Notes: generated by a model from the sequence alone, not told the origin. A stretch of DNA of 64,000 nt from Brevundimonas sp. (GCF_016742135.1 NZ_JACVCG010000003.1:62001-126000); one strand, 5' to 3'; shown: positions 9,016 through 17,722, counted from the stretch's first letter. Made by a program: numbers and translations.

Positions 9016-10088
9016 GAGGTCTGCTGTTCCGGGGCGGCCGGCATGGCCAGCGGATCCGCAGGGGCGGCCGGTTCGGCCTCGACCGGCTGCACCGGCGACA
9101 GATCCTCGACCGGTGAGACATAGTCCGCCATGGCGTCGAACTCTTCTAGGAAGACCGCCCGCATGGGATCGGTCTCCATCAGCACCTCGTGCTTCGACCC
9201 GGGAACCTCGACATAGCGGCCGCGCCCGAGCCGTTTGGAGGCCCAGCGGTTGGTCTGCTTCCAGACGCGGTCGTCCTCGCCCGGCTGGACGATGGCGACG
9301 GGAATCTTCACGCTCTTGAGCGCCTTGGGCTTCAGCGCCCGCTCGCCGAGGTCGATGGCAAAGCCCAGCCAGCCCCAGGTCGGCCCCCCGACCGCCAGAT
9401 GCGGGCAGGCGTACAGCTGCTGCCGCCACAGCTCATAGCGGGTCTCGTCCGAGGTCAGGGCGTCGTTCTCGAAGGTGTGCTCGAAGGGATCGTCCGGATC
9501 GTCCAGCACATAGTCGCCGGCCTTGCCGTGGCGCAGGTTCCAGCGCACCGCCAGCTTGACCGACCACATGGAGCGCTTGCCGGTCTTGATCTTGAGCATG
9601 GGGGCGCTGAGCACCGCGCCCGCGATGCGGCTCTCGCCCATCTCCAGGCTCATCAGGTTCAGCGCGGCTCCCATGGAATGGCCGACCATGATCCATGGCC
9701 TGGGTGCCCGGGTCTCGAACGCATCCAGCAGGCGGGCATAGTCATCGAGGAACTCCTCGACGGCCCGGGCATGGCCTTTCAGCCGGTCGGGCAGCAGGCG
9801 GGCCGACAGCCCCTGCCCCCGCCAGTCATGCGCCAGGACGCAAAAGCCGCGCGCCAGCAGATTGCCGATCACCTCGAAATACTTTTCGATCGGCTCGGTC
9901 CGGCCGGGGCTCAGGATGACCGTGCCGCGCGGCCGGGCAGCCACGAGGGCAGAGGGCGTCCAGAAAGCGGCGCGCAGGCGCAGACCCCCGGCGCCCCTGA
10001 ACCACTCCCCCTCCCCGTGGGGGGGCGACGAGGCCCCGGGCACGCCCATCAGCGGGGCATTGGCGGCATAGGCAGCGACTCGGTTCAC
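9012..10088 (-). CDS. Alpha/beta hydrolase, lysophospholipase-like (serine aminopeptidase S33 type)
   Basis: Encodes 358 residues. The sequence TVILSPGRTEPIEKYFEVIGNLLARGFCVLAHDWRGQG and the nucleophile elbow GHSMG (around residue 147) are typical of PldB-like lysophospholipases (COG2267). The acid and histidine regions are visible later as PGEDDRVW and GSKHEVLME. A Pro/Ala-rich tail of about 40 residues follows the domain. The start is GTG at 10088, which overlaps the TGA of the upstream methyltransferase-like gene (GTGA), so the two form an operon. It probably cleaves lysophospholipids or monoacylglycerols, an inference from family only. Confidence 0.88.
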   Translation of the reverse strand: MNRVAAYAANAPLMGVPGASSPPHGEGEWFRGAGGLRLRAAFWTPSALVAARPRGTVILSPGRTEPIEKYFEVIGNLLARGFCVLAHDWRGQGLSARLLPDRLKGHARAVEEFLDDYARLLDAFETRAPRPWIMVGHSMGAALNLMSLEMGESRIAGAVLSAPMLKIKTGKRSMWSVKLAVRWNLRHGKAGDYVLDDPDDPFEHTFENDALTSDETRYELWRQQLYACPHLAVGGPTWGWLGFAIDLGERALKPKALKSVKIPVAIVQPGEDDRVWKQTNRWASKRLGRGRYVEVPGSKHEVLMETDPMRAVFLEEFDAMADYVSPVEDLSPVQPVEAEPAAPADPLAMPAAPEQQTS

Positions 10089-10978
10089 TCGGGTTTCCTG
10101 AATTTGAGCGTCATGCGGTCGCTTTCCCCGATCTCGTCATATTCCGTGCGGTCAAAGTTCGGGTTCGGCGGCTGGCCCTGGGGCGCGGTCAGTCGCATGG
10201 GGGGCAGGGTGTCGACGCCGAACGGATGATCGCGATCATCCCTTTCATTCGCGTTGATGTCCGAGGCGGCCACGAAGATGAAGCCGGCCTCGGCCGCCAG
10301 CTGGCGGACATAGGCCTCCTGGACATAGCCGCTGGCCGCGATCGGGTCCTGATCCTTCTCGGGCGACAGGCGATGCTGCTCGATCCCGAGGGTCGCCCCG
10401 GGGCGCAGGACGGAGAAGGCGTCGGCGAAGGCCTTTTCGGCGATGCCGGCCGCCATCCAGTGATGCAGCCGGCTCATGAACAGCACCAGATCGGCGGACC
10501 CAGCCTCGGCCACTGGTCCGCTGGTCGGACCGAAGTCGCTGAATTCGATAGTGCCGTACAGGCGGGGGTTCTCGCCGAAGACCTTCTCGTACTCGGTGAC
10601 CAGCCTGGCCTGGACCGGATCGACGCCGAGCCCGGCCTGGACATTGGCGGCGACGTACTTTCCGCCGTTGCGGGCCAGATACGGGGCCAGAATCTGGGTG
10701 TACCAGCCGCTGCCCGGCCAGAAGTCGACGATCGTCATCCGGGGTTGAAGGTCAAAGAAGCGCAGGGTCTCGAACGGATGGCGCCATTCATCGCGGGCGC
10801 GTTCGGCCTCGGAGCGCCACGAACCGGCGATGGCCCAGGCCAGGCTGCCCTCGGGCGGGCCTTCGGGGACCGGGGGGGCATCAGGCGCGGGTTCTTCGGC
10901 CTTCTGCCGATCACCGCAGGCGGCGACCAGACCGGCCATGCCCGCGCCGAGGATCAGCCCCCGTCGCGAGGGCCGCAT
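10085..10978 (-). CDS. Exported COG4798-type methyltransferase-like protein with Tat/lipoprotein signal
   Basis: From ATG 10978 the product is 297 residues; the open frame continues upstream (ATG 11026, 11125) but this start puts a signal at the N-terminus. It begins MRPSRRGLILGAGMAGLVAAC: twin arginines followed by a hydrophobic stretch and a lipobox cysteine. The rest resembles predicted methyltransferases of COG4798. Motif I reads VDFWPGSGWYTQIL, and the C-terminus ends DRMTLKFRKPE, nearly the same as the neighbouring paralogue. A methyltransferase outside the cytoplasm would lack SAM, so the true function may differ. It is coupled by a GTGA overlap to the downstream hydrolase. Confidence 0.8.
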   Translation of the reverse strand: MRPSRRGLILGAGMAGLVAACGDRQKAEEPAPDAPPVPEGPPEGSLAWAIAGSWRSEAERARDEWRHPFETLRFFDLQPRMTIVDFWPGSGWYTQILAPYLARNGGKYVAANVQAGLGVDPVQARLVTEYEKVFGENPRLYGTIEFSDFGPTSGPVAEAGSADLVLFMSRLHHWMAAGIAEKAFADAFSVLRPGATLGIEQHRLSPEKDQDPIAASGYVQEAYVRQLAAEAGFIFVAASDINANERDDRDHPFGVDTLPPMRLTAPQGQPPNPNFDRTEYDEIGESDRMTLKFRKPE

Positions 10979-11140
10979 CAGGCCGGACACGGGAGGCCGG
11001 GTTACACGGAAGGTCGGATCGGGCATGTCGCGTTCCAGGGACACTTTCTCGGGTCGGTCACGGGTGGGCGACGCCGGGCAGGCCGACGGCCCGACCGGCT
11101 TAGCCAGCTTCGCAGGCAGGGTCAAAGCCGCCGTGCGGGA

Positions 11141-11926
11141 TCATTCCGGCTTACGGAACCGCAGGGTCATCCGGTCGCTTTCGCCGATGGCGTCATAGGC
11201 GGCCCGCTCGGCCCCGGTGAGCACGCGGCCGTCACCCTCGCTGCGGCGCACGGGCGGCAGGGTCCAGACGCCGAACGGGTGGCTTCGGTCATCGGCGGGA
11301 TTGGCATTGAGATCGCTCGAGGCATCCAGCACGAAGCCGGCCCTGAGGGCGGCGGCGATGACATAGGATTCGGGCACATAGCCGGTCGCTGAGCTCTGAT
11401 CGACGTCGACTCCCTCCGGCGCGCGATGCTGCTCGACCGCGAGGATGCCGCCGGGTTTCAGGCCGGCGAAAAACAGGGACATGAAGTCATCCGTCCGCCC
11501 GGCCCTGTGCCAGTTATGAAAGGCGCGGGCCACCAGGATAAAGTCGGCCGAGCCGTCGGCGACACCCAGGCCGTCCTGGATGCGGTTGACCGGTACATAG
11601 GTCCCCCCGGTGGCGGCGGCATAGGGTTCAAGGATCTGCGTCCACCAGCCATTGGCTCCGGGTTGGATCTCGACCACCGTCATTCCCGGACGCAGACCCC
11701 AGAAGGTCAGGCTTTCGTACGGACGGCGATGGACGTCTCGAGCCCTGTCGGCCTCGGAACGGGTGTCCGAGGCGATGGCCGTCTTCAGCACCTCGTCTTC
11801 CTGGATCATGGGCTGGACCAGGGCCCGGTCCTGGGTTGCGCGAGACGTCTGGGCCTGGGCCGGCATCGCCAGGGCCAGCCCCCCCGCGATGGCCATCAGT
11901 ACGGGCAAGCGAAGGACGTGGGTCAT
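11141..11926 (-). CDS. Exported COG4798-type methyltransferase-like protein (paralogue) with Sec signal
   Basis: ATG 11926 was chosen because it begins a classical signal peptide (MTHVLRLPVLMAIAGGLALA, then MPAQAQ); the upstream extension to 12136 has no homology-like features. The product has 261 residues. The motif I region is VVEIQPGANGWWTQIL. The motifs EQHRAPEG, ATGYVPESYV and the ending IGESDRMTLRFRKPE match the downstream paralogue (EQHRLSPE, ASGYVQEAYV, IGESDRMTLKFRKPE). The two genes lie 15 bases apart in the same direction and arose by duplication. They now use different export routes: Sec here, Tat-lipoprotein in the neighbour. Substrate unknown. Confidence 0.85.
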   Translation of the reverse strand: MTHVLRLPVLMAIAGGLALAMPAQAQTSRATQDRALVQPMIQEDEVLKTAIASDTRSEADRARDVHRRPYESLTFWGLRPGMTVVEIQPGANGWWTQILEPYAAATGGTYVPVNRIQDGLGVADGSADFILVARAFHNWHRAGRTDDFMSLFFAGLKPGGILAVEQHRAPEGVDVDQSSATGYVPESYVIAAALRAGFVLDASSDLNANPADDRSHPFGVWTLPPVRRSEGDGRVLTGAERAAYDAIGESDRMTLRFRKPE

Positions 11927-12162
11927 GGGACAGATCCGGTCATGGTGAAGAGGTTGCCTGCCAGCCTTAAGGGGCTGAGCCCCGAGGGCAAGCACGATGG
12001 GCCGGAAGCGGGTGGATAAATCGTCGCGCCGGAAAATGCGCGAGGTGTCGACCGAGCCCTTGACGACGCCGTCGGCCACCCCAAATCCCTGATCGGGAGT
12101 GCCGATATCGGGCTCCCGGGACGAGCGGCGCCGCACAGCGGGTCGTATCGCCCATAACCCCG

Positions 12163-12215
12163 CCGTCCGGGCAAATCGCCGGGCGGTTCAACCTTGCTGA
12201 TCCCAGGAGGATGAT
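12163..12215 (+). promoter_or_regulatory. ROSE-type RNA thermometer in the hsp20 leader
   Basis: Two hairpins precede the start codon. The first pairs CCGTCCGG (12163-12170) with CCGGGCGG (12179-12186), including one G-U pair. The second pairs CCTTGCT (12192-12198) with AGGAGG (12205-12210) around a six-base loop, leaving G12196 bulged. This hides the whole Shine-Dalgarno sequence. The bulged-G UUGCU opposite AGGA is the hallmark of ROSE elements, which melt on heat shock and release translation of small heat-shock genes in alphaproteobacteria. The structure was read by eye, not folded by program. Confidence 0.75.
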
Positions 12216-12686
12216 ATGCGTACCTATGACCTGACCCCCCTCTACCGTTCCGCCGTCGGCTTTGACCGTCTGGCCGGTCTGCTGGAAAGCGCCGCGCGCA
12301 CCAGCGAGGCGGGATGGCCCCCCTACAACATCGAGACGACCGGCGAGAACGCCTACCGGATCGAGCTGGCGGTGGCGGGCTTCTCTCCCGACGAACTCAC
12401 GATGGAGGTCAAGGAGAACCTGCTGACCATCACCGGCCGGAAAGCGAACACCGGCGAGGACCGGACCTATCTGCATCGCGGCCTGGCCGAGCGTGACTTT
12501 GAACGTCGCTTCCAGCTGGCCGACTATGTGATGGTGACCGAGGCCCGTCTGGTGAACGGCCTGCTGACCGTGGATCTGAAGCGCGAGCTGCCGGAAGCGC
12601 TCAAGCCCCGCCAGATCCCGATCGCGACCGGCCCCTCGGCCATCGAGGGCAAGGCTGAGCCGAAGATCGAGAAGAAAGCGGCATAA
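12216..12686 (+). CDS. Small heat-shock protein Hsp20 (IbpA family)
   Basis: Encodes 156 residues, preceded by AGGAGG six bases before ATG. The alpha-crystallin domain runs from about residue 37 to 125 (PPYNIETTGENAYRIELAVAG to LLTVDLKRELPE), including the conserved A-G-F and G-L-L-T-V blocks. A charged Lys/Glu-rich tail closes the protein. As an ATP-independent holdase it would bind unfolding proteins during heat stress. The leader forms a ROSE-like hairpin over the ribosome-binding site, so expression is probably switched on by temperature at translation. A strong terminator follows. Confidence 0.95.
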   Translation: MRTYDLTPLYRSAVGFDRLAGLLESAARTSEAGWPPYNIETTGENAYRIELAVAGFSPDELTMEVKENLLTITGRKANTGEDRTYLHRGLAERDFERRFQLADYVMVTEARLVNGLLTVDLKRELPEALKPRQIPIATGPSAIEGKAEPKIEKKAA

Positions 12687-12720
12687 GCCCTCCGCTCTTC
12701 TTGCAATCCCAATGACCTGC

Positions 12721-12751
12721 GGCCCGGAGGTTCAGCCCTCCGGGCCGTTTT
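12721..12751 (+). terminator. Rho-independent terminator after hsp20
   Basis: A perfect 10-bp stem, GGCCCGGAGG (12721-12730) with CCTCCGGGCC (12737-12746), closes a six-base loop and is followed by GTTTT. It stands 34 bases after the hsp20 stop and before the convergent Smr gene, so it may serve both directions. Confidence 0.9.
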
Positions 12752-12757
12752 CATGCG

Positions 12758-13291
12758 TCAACCCCGCTTGAGGGTGATGTACCAGGCACCGTCCCCTCCA
12801 TGGCGGCGATGCGCCGGAGCATAGGCCGCCACGACACCGCGCAGGGCATGACCGCGCAGCCATTCCGGCAGGGAGGCGCGGATCACCCCCTCGCCGCCTC
12901 CGGCCCTGCGACCATGTCCTGTGATGACCAGCACCACGCGCAGGCCCCGCTGATGCGCGCGCAGCAGAAAACCCGTCAGCACGTCCTGGGCCTGGAACCG
13001 TCCGTGGCCGTGCAGATCGAGACGCGCTTCAATGGGCTCCCGCTCCCGCGACAGGCGGCGGTGGCGTCGCGGGTCTATATCGGTCGGGGCAGAGAAGGAT
13101 CGCGGCGTGGGTGAGGGCCGGTCGGACGCCGCCGGGCCGGACGCGGGGCGGGGGGGCGGGGTCGGCGCGGTCTCGACAGCCATGGGCGGCAGGACCGGCG
13201 TGCGCCGGGGAGCCAGGGGCGTGACGGTTGACGCCACCCTCTGCCACAGCCGCTCTCCGTCCTCGGCGGGTCGATCAGATTTGCGGGTCAT
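12758..13291 (-). CDS. Smr (MutS2 C-terminal-like) domain protein
   Basis: Encodes 177 residues from ATG 13291; an ATG at 13345 is possible but would overlap the upstream gene further. The first ~85 residues are Pro/Ala/Arg-rich and probably disordered. The Smr domain follows, with LDLHGHGRFQAQ and VLVITGHGRRAGGGEGVIR, the two signature loops of stand-alone Smr proteins (COG2840), which are putative nucleases. It ends WYITLKRG, typical of the family. The gene overlaps the upstream HTH gene by 17 bases and is likely co-transcribed with it. Confidence 0.9.
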   Translation of the reverse strand: MTRKSDRPAEDGERLWQRVASTVTPLAPRRTPVLPPMAVETAPTPPPRPASGPAASDRPSPTPRSFSAPTDIDPRRHRRLSREREPIEARLDLHGHGRFQAQDVLTGFLLRAHQRGLRVVLVITGHGRRAGGGEGVIRASLPEWLRGHALRGVVAAYAPAHRRHGGDGAWYITLKRG

Positions 13292-13523
13292 CGCCCGGTT
13301 CATCCCCCATCCCGGCCGGCCCCGGGTCGCGGGACAGGAGATCACCCGGCTGGCAACCCAATTCGCGGCACAGGGCGTCCAGCGTCGAGAAACGCACGGC
13401 GCGGGCCTTTCCGGTCTTGAGAATGGACAGATTGGCCACGGTCACGCCCACCCGGTCGCTGAGCTCCGTCAGGGACATGCGCCGCTCCTGCAGCAGTCGA
13501 TCAAGTTGGACGCGGATGGCCAT
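13275..13523 (-). CDS. Small XRE/Cro-type HTH regulator (YozG-like)
   Basis: Encodes 82 residues. A helix-turn-helix covers residues 5-62 (LDRLLQERRMSLTELSDRVG, then VTVANLSILKTGKARAVRFS), with the typical Cro-type spacing and the YozG-like ending LDALCRELGCQPGDLL. A short acidic tail follows. It lies 23 bases downstream of a DUF2975 membrane protein on the same strand. HTH/DUF2975 pairs recur in bacteria, the regulator probably controlling its own operon. The target is not visible. Confidence 0.9.
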   Translation of the reverse strand: MAIRVQLDRLLQERRMSLTELSDRVGVTVANLSILKTGKARAVRFSTLDALCRELGCQPGDLLSRDPGPAGMGDEPGDDPQI

Positions 13524-13546
13524 GGGGGAACTCTAGTCGATGCAGA

Positions 13547-14143
13547 TCAGATCGTCAGTTCGGATTCGCGTCTCAGCCGGGCTCCCTCGCGAAAGACCTC
13601 GGCGAGGACGAACACCACCAGCACCGAAAAGGCCGGGGTGACCAGGTTGAACAGGCTGGGCGGGTCCATGATGCCGCGGACCAGGCGCGCGACCAGAAAC
13701 TGGCCCAGCCACACGCCGCCGGTCACGATCGCGAGGATATAGCCGACCTGTTTCAGGCGGCTGACATTGTCGGGATGGAAGGGATCACCCAGCGTCAGGG
13801 TGCGGAAGATGCGCCGCAGATGGCGCAGGATCAGGGTGAAACCGCCGAAATAGCCGACGAAGGCCCCGATCCCGAACAGGGCATGGGCGCGGGGAAGGGG
13901 AATGCGGGTGCCGCCCGTGTCGGAGGTAACCGTCAGGCCGACCTGATCCATCGGAATGATGGCGACCACGGCAAAGACCAGACAGGTCAGCAGGGTCAGG
14001 AAGATGAGCAGGCCGTAGGTGATATCGAGGGCGGTCTTCAGCAGGCTGGAGACGGAGCCGGGGCCGAGGGCCCGAAAGCCGGGGAGACCATGTCCCAGGC
14101 GGGTGCCGAAGCGGGAGGCGAAACGAAGCGAAGGTGGGCGCAT
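13547..14143 (-). CDS. DUF2975 family integral membrane protein
   Basis: About 198 residues from ATG 14143 (ATG 14170 would add nine). After a basic N-terminal stretch there are four predicted membrane spans: DITYGLLIFLTLLTCLVFAV, FGIGAFVGYFGGFTLILRHL, QVGYILAIVTGGVWLGQFLV and a last one around FSVLVVFVLAEVF. The motif GDPFHPDNVSRLK between spans two and three, and the terminal EVFREGARLRRESELTI, are characteristic of DUF2975. The adjacent YozG-like regulator supports the assignment. Function unknown. Confidence 0.88.
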   Translation of the reverse strand: MRPPSLRFASRFGTRLGHGLPGFRALGPGSVSSLLKTALDITYGLLIFLTLLTCLVFAVVAIIPMDQVGLTVTSDTGGTRIPLPRAHALFGIGAFVGYFGGFTLILRHLRRIFRTLTLGDPFHPDNVSRLKQVGYILAIVTGGVWLGQFLVARLVRGIMDPPSLFNLVTPAFSVLVVFVLAEVFREGARLRRESELTI

Positions 14144-14284
14144 CGGAAATCTCGCCGGCCGGATCGACAAGGACGCGACCAGGGGCGATCGCCGCGCGGG
14201 TACCGGCCGTTCAGGCCCGCGCGGATTTCACAATCGCGGTGTTTGTCTGCAGCGTCAAAGTCGGGGACTTCAAGGCGGGCCGGA

Positions 14285-14404
14285 TCAGAAGGACTGAACC
14301 AGAATGGCCACAACGGCGGTCGGCAGGGCAGCCACCAGGGCGACATTCAGGATGATGTGACCGATACGGTCCATCAGCATGGTAACAGGCATGGCGTTCA
14401 TCAT
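14285..14404 (-). CDS. 39-residue single-span membrane peptide
   Basis: A short frame of 40 codons reads from ATG 14404 to TGA 14285 on the minus strand. It is preceded at good spacing by GGAGA (rc of 14408-14412), a plausible ribosome-binding site. The peptide starts MMNAMPVTMLMDRIG and continues as one uninterrupted hydrophobic helix rich in Val, Ala, Leu and Ile, ending LVQSF. It lies alone between the DUF2975 operon and rdgB. No homology is claimed; the start context and the membrane-like composition are the only evidence. Confidence 0.5.
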   Translation of the reverse strand: MMNAMPVTMLMDRIGHIILNVALVAALPTAVVAILVQSF

Positions 14405-14608
14405 ATTTCTCCATCTTGCCCTGAGAGGGCTGGTTTTGCGTGTTTTTGTTTAGATCAGCAATATGGTTGCGGTATGAGCCGTTGGCAAGAACGCTGCAAC
14501 CCCGCGTCCTTGAAATAATAGATAGCCCTGCCTCGTGAAAAAATCACGTTACATATCGTTTAACGATGTTAAACTTTGGCAATCCCGCCGGCTTGGAAGC
14601 GTCGCCAC

Positions 14609-15211
14609 ATGAATCTCAAATTAATCAAAGGGATGCGGTTGCTGGTCGCCACCCACAATCCGGGCAAGGCGGTCGAGATCGCGGCCCTGCTGGATGGAAA
14701 TTACGACATCGTCACCATGAGTGAGCTGAATTTGCCCGAACCGGACGAGACCGAGACGACCTTTTGCGGCAATGCCCTGCTGAAAGCCCGGCATGCCGCC
14801 GAGGCCTCGGGGCTTGTGGCGCTGGCGGATGACTCCGGCCTGTCCGTGCGGGCGCTGGACGGGGCCCCGGGGATTTTTTCCGCGCGCTGGGCCGGTCCGG
14901 ACAAGGATTTTCCCCATGCCATGGCCAAGGTCGAGCAGCGGCTGGAGGAGATCGGTTCTGACGACCGCATGGCCTGGTTCACCTCGGCCCTCGCGGTCGC
15001 CTGGCCCAAGGGCCCGGCCGTGGTCGTCGAGGGTCGGGTCGACGGCACCCTGACGTTCCCGCCGCGCGGGGCGCGCGGTTTCGGCTATGATCCCATCTTC
15101 GTCCCCGAGGGCCACGCCGAGACCTTTGGTGAAATGGAACCGGCCTTCAAGGACGGGATCAGCCACCGGGCCCGGGCCTTTGCCCTGCTGAAAGACGCCC
15201 TGATTGACTGA
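14609..15211 (+). CDS. rdgB: Non-canonical purine NTP pyrophosphatase (RdgB/HAM1)
   Basis: About 200 residues from ATG 14609 (another ATG eight codons later also fits). It hydrolyses dITP, ITP and XTP to monophosphates, keeping deaminated purines out of DNA. Family motifs are present: [14 protein letters not shown] near the N-terminus, [26 protein letters not shown], and [13 protein letters not shown], ending with [12 protein letters not shown]. An AT-rich promoter-like region with a small hairpin (CGTGA/TCACG, 14534-14548) lies upstream. The stop overlaps the start of hemW by eight bases, so the two are translated together. Confidence 0.96.
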   Translation: MNLKLIKGMRLLVATHNPGKAVEIAALLDGNYDIVTMSELNLPEPDETETTFCGNALLKARHAAEASGLVALADDSGLSVRALDGAPGIFSARWAGPDKDFPHAMAKVEQRLEEIGSDDRMAWFTSALAVAWPKGPAVVVEGRVDGTLTFPPRGARGFGYDPIFVPEGHAETFGEMEPAFKDGISHRARAFALLKDALID

Positions 15212-16355
15212 CACGCCCGACGGTCTGGCTCTCTATGTCCACTGGCCATATTGCGCGCGCATCTGTCCCTATTGCGATTTCAATGTCGTGCGGGCCCGGG
15301 GACGCGAGGCCGAGATGGCGGGGCTGGTCGCGGCCTTGCTGACTGATCTGGAGGCACAGGCGACGCGGATCGGCCCTCGTCCGCTGGTCTCGATCTTCTT
15401 CGGCGGGGGGACACCCTCCCTGATGCCACCCGAGGCCGTAGCCGCGGTGGTGCAGCGGGCCCGGTCCCTCTTTCCGATGCCCGGCGACATCGAGGTGACG
15501 CTGGAGGCGAACCCCACCGATGCCGAAGCGGACCGGTTCGCGGCGCTGGCCGGAGCCGGCGTCACCCGGCTGTCGCTGGGGGTGCAATCGCTGGACGACG
15601 CGGCGCTGAGATTCCTCGGACGAAATCACTCGGGGGCCGAGGCCCGGCGGGCCGTGGCGCTCGCCGCCCGCCATTTCCAGCGTCTCTCCATCGACCTGAT
15701 CTATGCCCGGCCCGGCCAGACGGTGAGTGACTGGACCCGTGAGCTGCTCTGGGCGCTGGAGAGCGGGTTCGAGCATATTTCGCCCTATCAGCTGACCATA
15801 GAGCCCGGCACCGCTTTCGGCCGGGCTGTGGCGCGCGGGGCCTGGACGCCGCCCGACGACGATCTGGCGGCCGACCTCTATGAGGCGACACAGTCGGTTC
15901 TGGGGTCGGCCGGGTTCGAGGCTTATGAGGTGTCGAACCATGCGCGCGGTGTGGCCGCCCGGTCGATCCACAATCTGCATGTCTGGCGGGGCGGCGATTA
16001 TCTGGGCCTTGGGCCGGGCGGGCACGGGCGGCTGACGCTGGACGGCGTGCGTACGGCCACCGTCGCCCACCGGGGTGTGGCGGACTATGTCGCCGGGGTC
16101 GGGTCGGGTACGCTCTGGGCCGAACAGACCGCCTTGTCCCTGGTCGAGGCGGCTGAGGAACGGGTGCTGCTGGGCCTGCGAACCGTCGAGGGTGTGCCCC
16201 TGGCCATGCTGGCGGAGCTGGGGCTGGGGCCCGCTGACGGCCCGCTGGCGCAGTTGATCGAGGACGGATTTCTCGTCCTGTCGGAGGGGCGGGTGGCGGC
16301 GACCGCCCGGGGCCGTCCGATGCTGGACAGCGTATTGAAAGCCCTGCTGACCTGA
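15204..16355 (+). CDS. hemW: HemW-like radical SAM haem chaperone (coproporphyrinogen oxidase-like)
   Basis: Encodes 383 residues from TTG 15204, which overlaps the rdgB stop; no better start lies downstream before the conserved YVHWPYC. The radical SAM cluster motif C-x3-C-x2-C is C17, C21 and C24 (CARICPYC). [17 protein letters not shown] and [11 protein letters not shown] follow in the expected order. HemW-like proteins resemble HemN but act as haem-binding chaperones. The gene normally follows rdgB in alphaproteobacteria, which supports the call. I saw nothing anomalous. Confidence 0.94.
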   Translation: MTDTPDGLALYVHWPYCARICPYCDFNVVRARGREAEMAGLVAALLTDLEAQATRIGPRPLVSIFFGGGTPSLMPPEAVAAVVQRARSLFPMPGDIEVTLEANPTDAEADRFAALAGAGVTRLSLGVQSLDDAALRFLGRNHSGAEARRAVALAARHFQRLSIDLIYARPGQTVSDWTRELLWALESGFEHISPYQLTIEPGTAFGRAVARGAWTPPDDDLAADLYEATQSVLGSAGFEAYEVSNHARGVAARSIHNLHVWRGGDYLGLGPGGHGRLTLDGVRTATVAHRGVADYVAGVGSGTLWAEQTALSLVEAAEERVLLGLRTVEGVPLAMLAELGLGPADGPLAQLIEDGFLVLSEGRVAATARGRPMLDSVLKALLT

Positions 16356-16397
16356 TCCCGGCTTGAGCCGTGCCCCCGGTGCTGGCACGGTCCATCA

Positions 16398-17279
16398 ATG
16401 ACCGACCCCGATCCCTCCCGCCTGTGGTCCGGAACCGCCCCGCCGCCGCGTCGGGTCGACCCCGGCCTCTATGTGGTGGCGACACCCATCGGCAATCTGC
16501 GCGACATCACGCTTCGGGCGCTGGATGTGCTGGCTGCCGCCGATCTGGTGCTGGCCGAGGACACAAGGGTTAGCGCGCGCCTGCTGACCGCCTATGGCAT
16601 CCGGGCGCGGCTGGAACGCTGCGACGACCATGCCGCCGCGCGGGCCATTCCGGGCGTGCTGGAGCGGCTGGAGTCCGGTCAGGTGGTGGCGCTGGTGTCG
16701 GATGCCGGCACGCCGCTGGTCAGCGATCCGGGCTATGCCGTGGTCAGGGCGGTGATCGAGGCGGGGCTACCGGTCTTCCCGCTGCCGGGCCCGTCCAGCC
16801 TGCTGGCCGCGCTGACGGGGGCGGGCCTGCCCAGCGACCGGGTGCTGTTCGCCGGGTTTCTGCCGGCGAAGCCGGGCGCGCGCCGTACGGCACTGGAGGG
16901 GCTCAAGGTGCCCGGCCAAACGGTGGTGGTGTTCGAAAGCGGTCCGCGTTTGGCGGCCTCGCTCGCCGATATGGCCGAGGTGCTGGGTCCGCGCGAGGCT
17001 GTCGTCGCCCGCGAACTGACCAAGCTGCACGAGACCTGGGTGCGCGGCCCGTTGGACCGCCTTGCGGTCGACCCGCGCTGTCAATCACCGAAGGGCGAGA
17101 TGGTGGTGGTCATCGGCCCGACCGCTGAGGTCGCGCCGGATGAGGCGACGCTGGATCAGGCCCTGACCGCCGAACTGGCCGACCGGTCGGTATCAGAGGC
17201 CGCCGCCCGCGTGGCGGCCAGCCTCGGCCTGCCAAGGAAGCAGGTCTATCGGCGGGCGCTTGAGCTGTCGGGCCAGTGA
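16398..17279 (+). CDS. rsmI: 16S rRNA (cytidine-1402-2'-O)-methyltransferase RsmI
   Basis: Encodes 293 residues. It 2'-O-methylates C1402 of 16S rRNA in the ribosomal P site. The tetrapyrrole-methylase fold is evident: LYVVATPIGNLRDITLRALD, LAEDTRVSARLL, ALVSDAGTPLVSDPG and PLPGPSSLLAAL. It ends GLPRKQVYRRAL, the usual RsmI C-terminus. The stop overlaps the GTG start of yraN (GTGA), a gene order common in proteobacteria. Confidence 0.97.
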   Translation: MTDPDPSRLWSGTAPPPRRVDPGLYVVATPIGNLRDITLRALDVLAAADLVLAEDTRVSARLLTAYGIRARLERCDDHAAARAIPGVLERLESGQVVALVSDAGTPLVSDPGYAVVRAVIEAGLPVFPLPGPSSLLAALTGAGLPSDRVLFAGFLPAKPGARRTALEGLKVPGQTVVVFESGPRLAASLADMAEVLGPREAVVARELTKLHETWVRGPLDRLAVDPRCQSPKGEMVVVIGPTAEVAPDEATLDQALTAELADRSVSEAAARVAASLGLPRKQVYRRALELSGQ

Positions 17280-17707
17280 AGGAGCCGGTGACCCCGATCG
17301 CGCCCGACCGTCGCGAGGGGCGCACGCGCAAGGGCCGGCTGGCCCATAGCGAAGGCCATGCGGCGGAATGGACGGCGGCGGTCTGGCTGATGCTCAAGGG
17401 CTATCAGATCCTGGGGTTCCGGCTGAAGACCCGCCACGGCGAACTGGACATCCTCGCCCGCAAGGGACCGGTGCTGGCCGCCGTCGAGGTCAAGCGCCGC
17501 GGGACGCTGGCCGCCGCCATCGAGGCGCTCGGCCCGGTGCAGCACGGCCGGCTGGTGCGGGCCGCAGGGGCGGTCCGGAAATCGCGGCCCGGCCTGAAGG
17601 GCCTGACGCTGCGGCTGGATCTGATCGCACTGGCGCCGGGGCGCCTGCCGCGCCATATCCGGGGCCTGGCCGCCGAGACCGATCTCGACGGCCGCTATCG
17701 TCTCTGA
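17276..17707 (+). CDS. yraN: YraN family protein (UPF0102, endonuclease-like fold)
   Basis: Encodes 143 residues, starting at GTG 17276 that overlaps the rsmI stop. GHAAEWTAAVWLMLKGYQIL, LKTRHGELDILARKG and VEVKRRG form the conserved core, including the E-x-D-I and E-V-K residues of a restriction-endonuclease-like fold. The biochemical role of UPF0102 is not settled, though a nuclease activity is suspected from the fold. The rsmI-yraN adjacency is conserved widely. gshB follows after 15 bases. Confidence 0.95.
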   Translation: MKEPVTPIAPDRREGRTRKGRLAHSEGHAAEWTAAVWLMLKGYQILGFRLKTRHGELDILARKGPVLAAVEVKRRGTLAAAIEALGPVQHGRLVRAAGAVRKSRPGLKGLTLRLDLIALAPGRLPRHIRGLAAETDLDGRYRL

Positions 17708-17722
17708 TCCGAAAGGTCCGTC

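Noticed and set aside
14559..14574. TTAA-N5-TTAA upstream of rdgB as a CtrA site
   Set aside because: The CtrA consensus has seven bases between the half sites; five is wrong, so it is not called.
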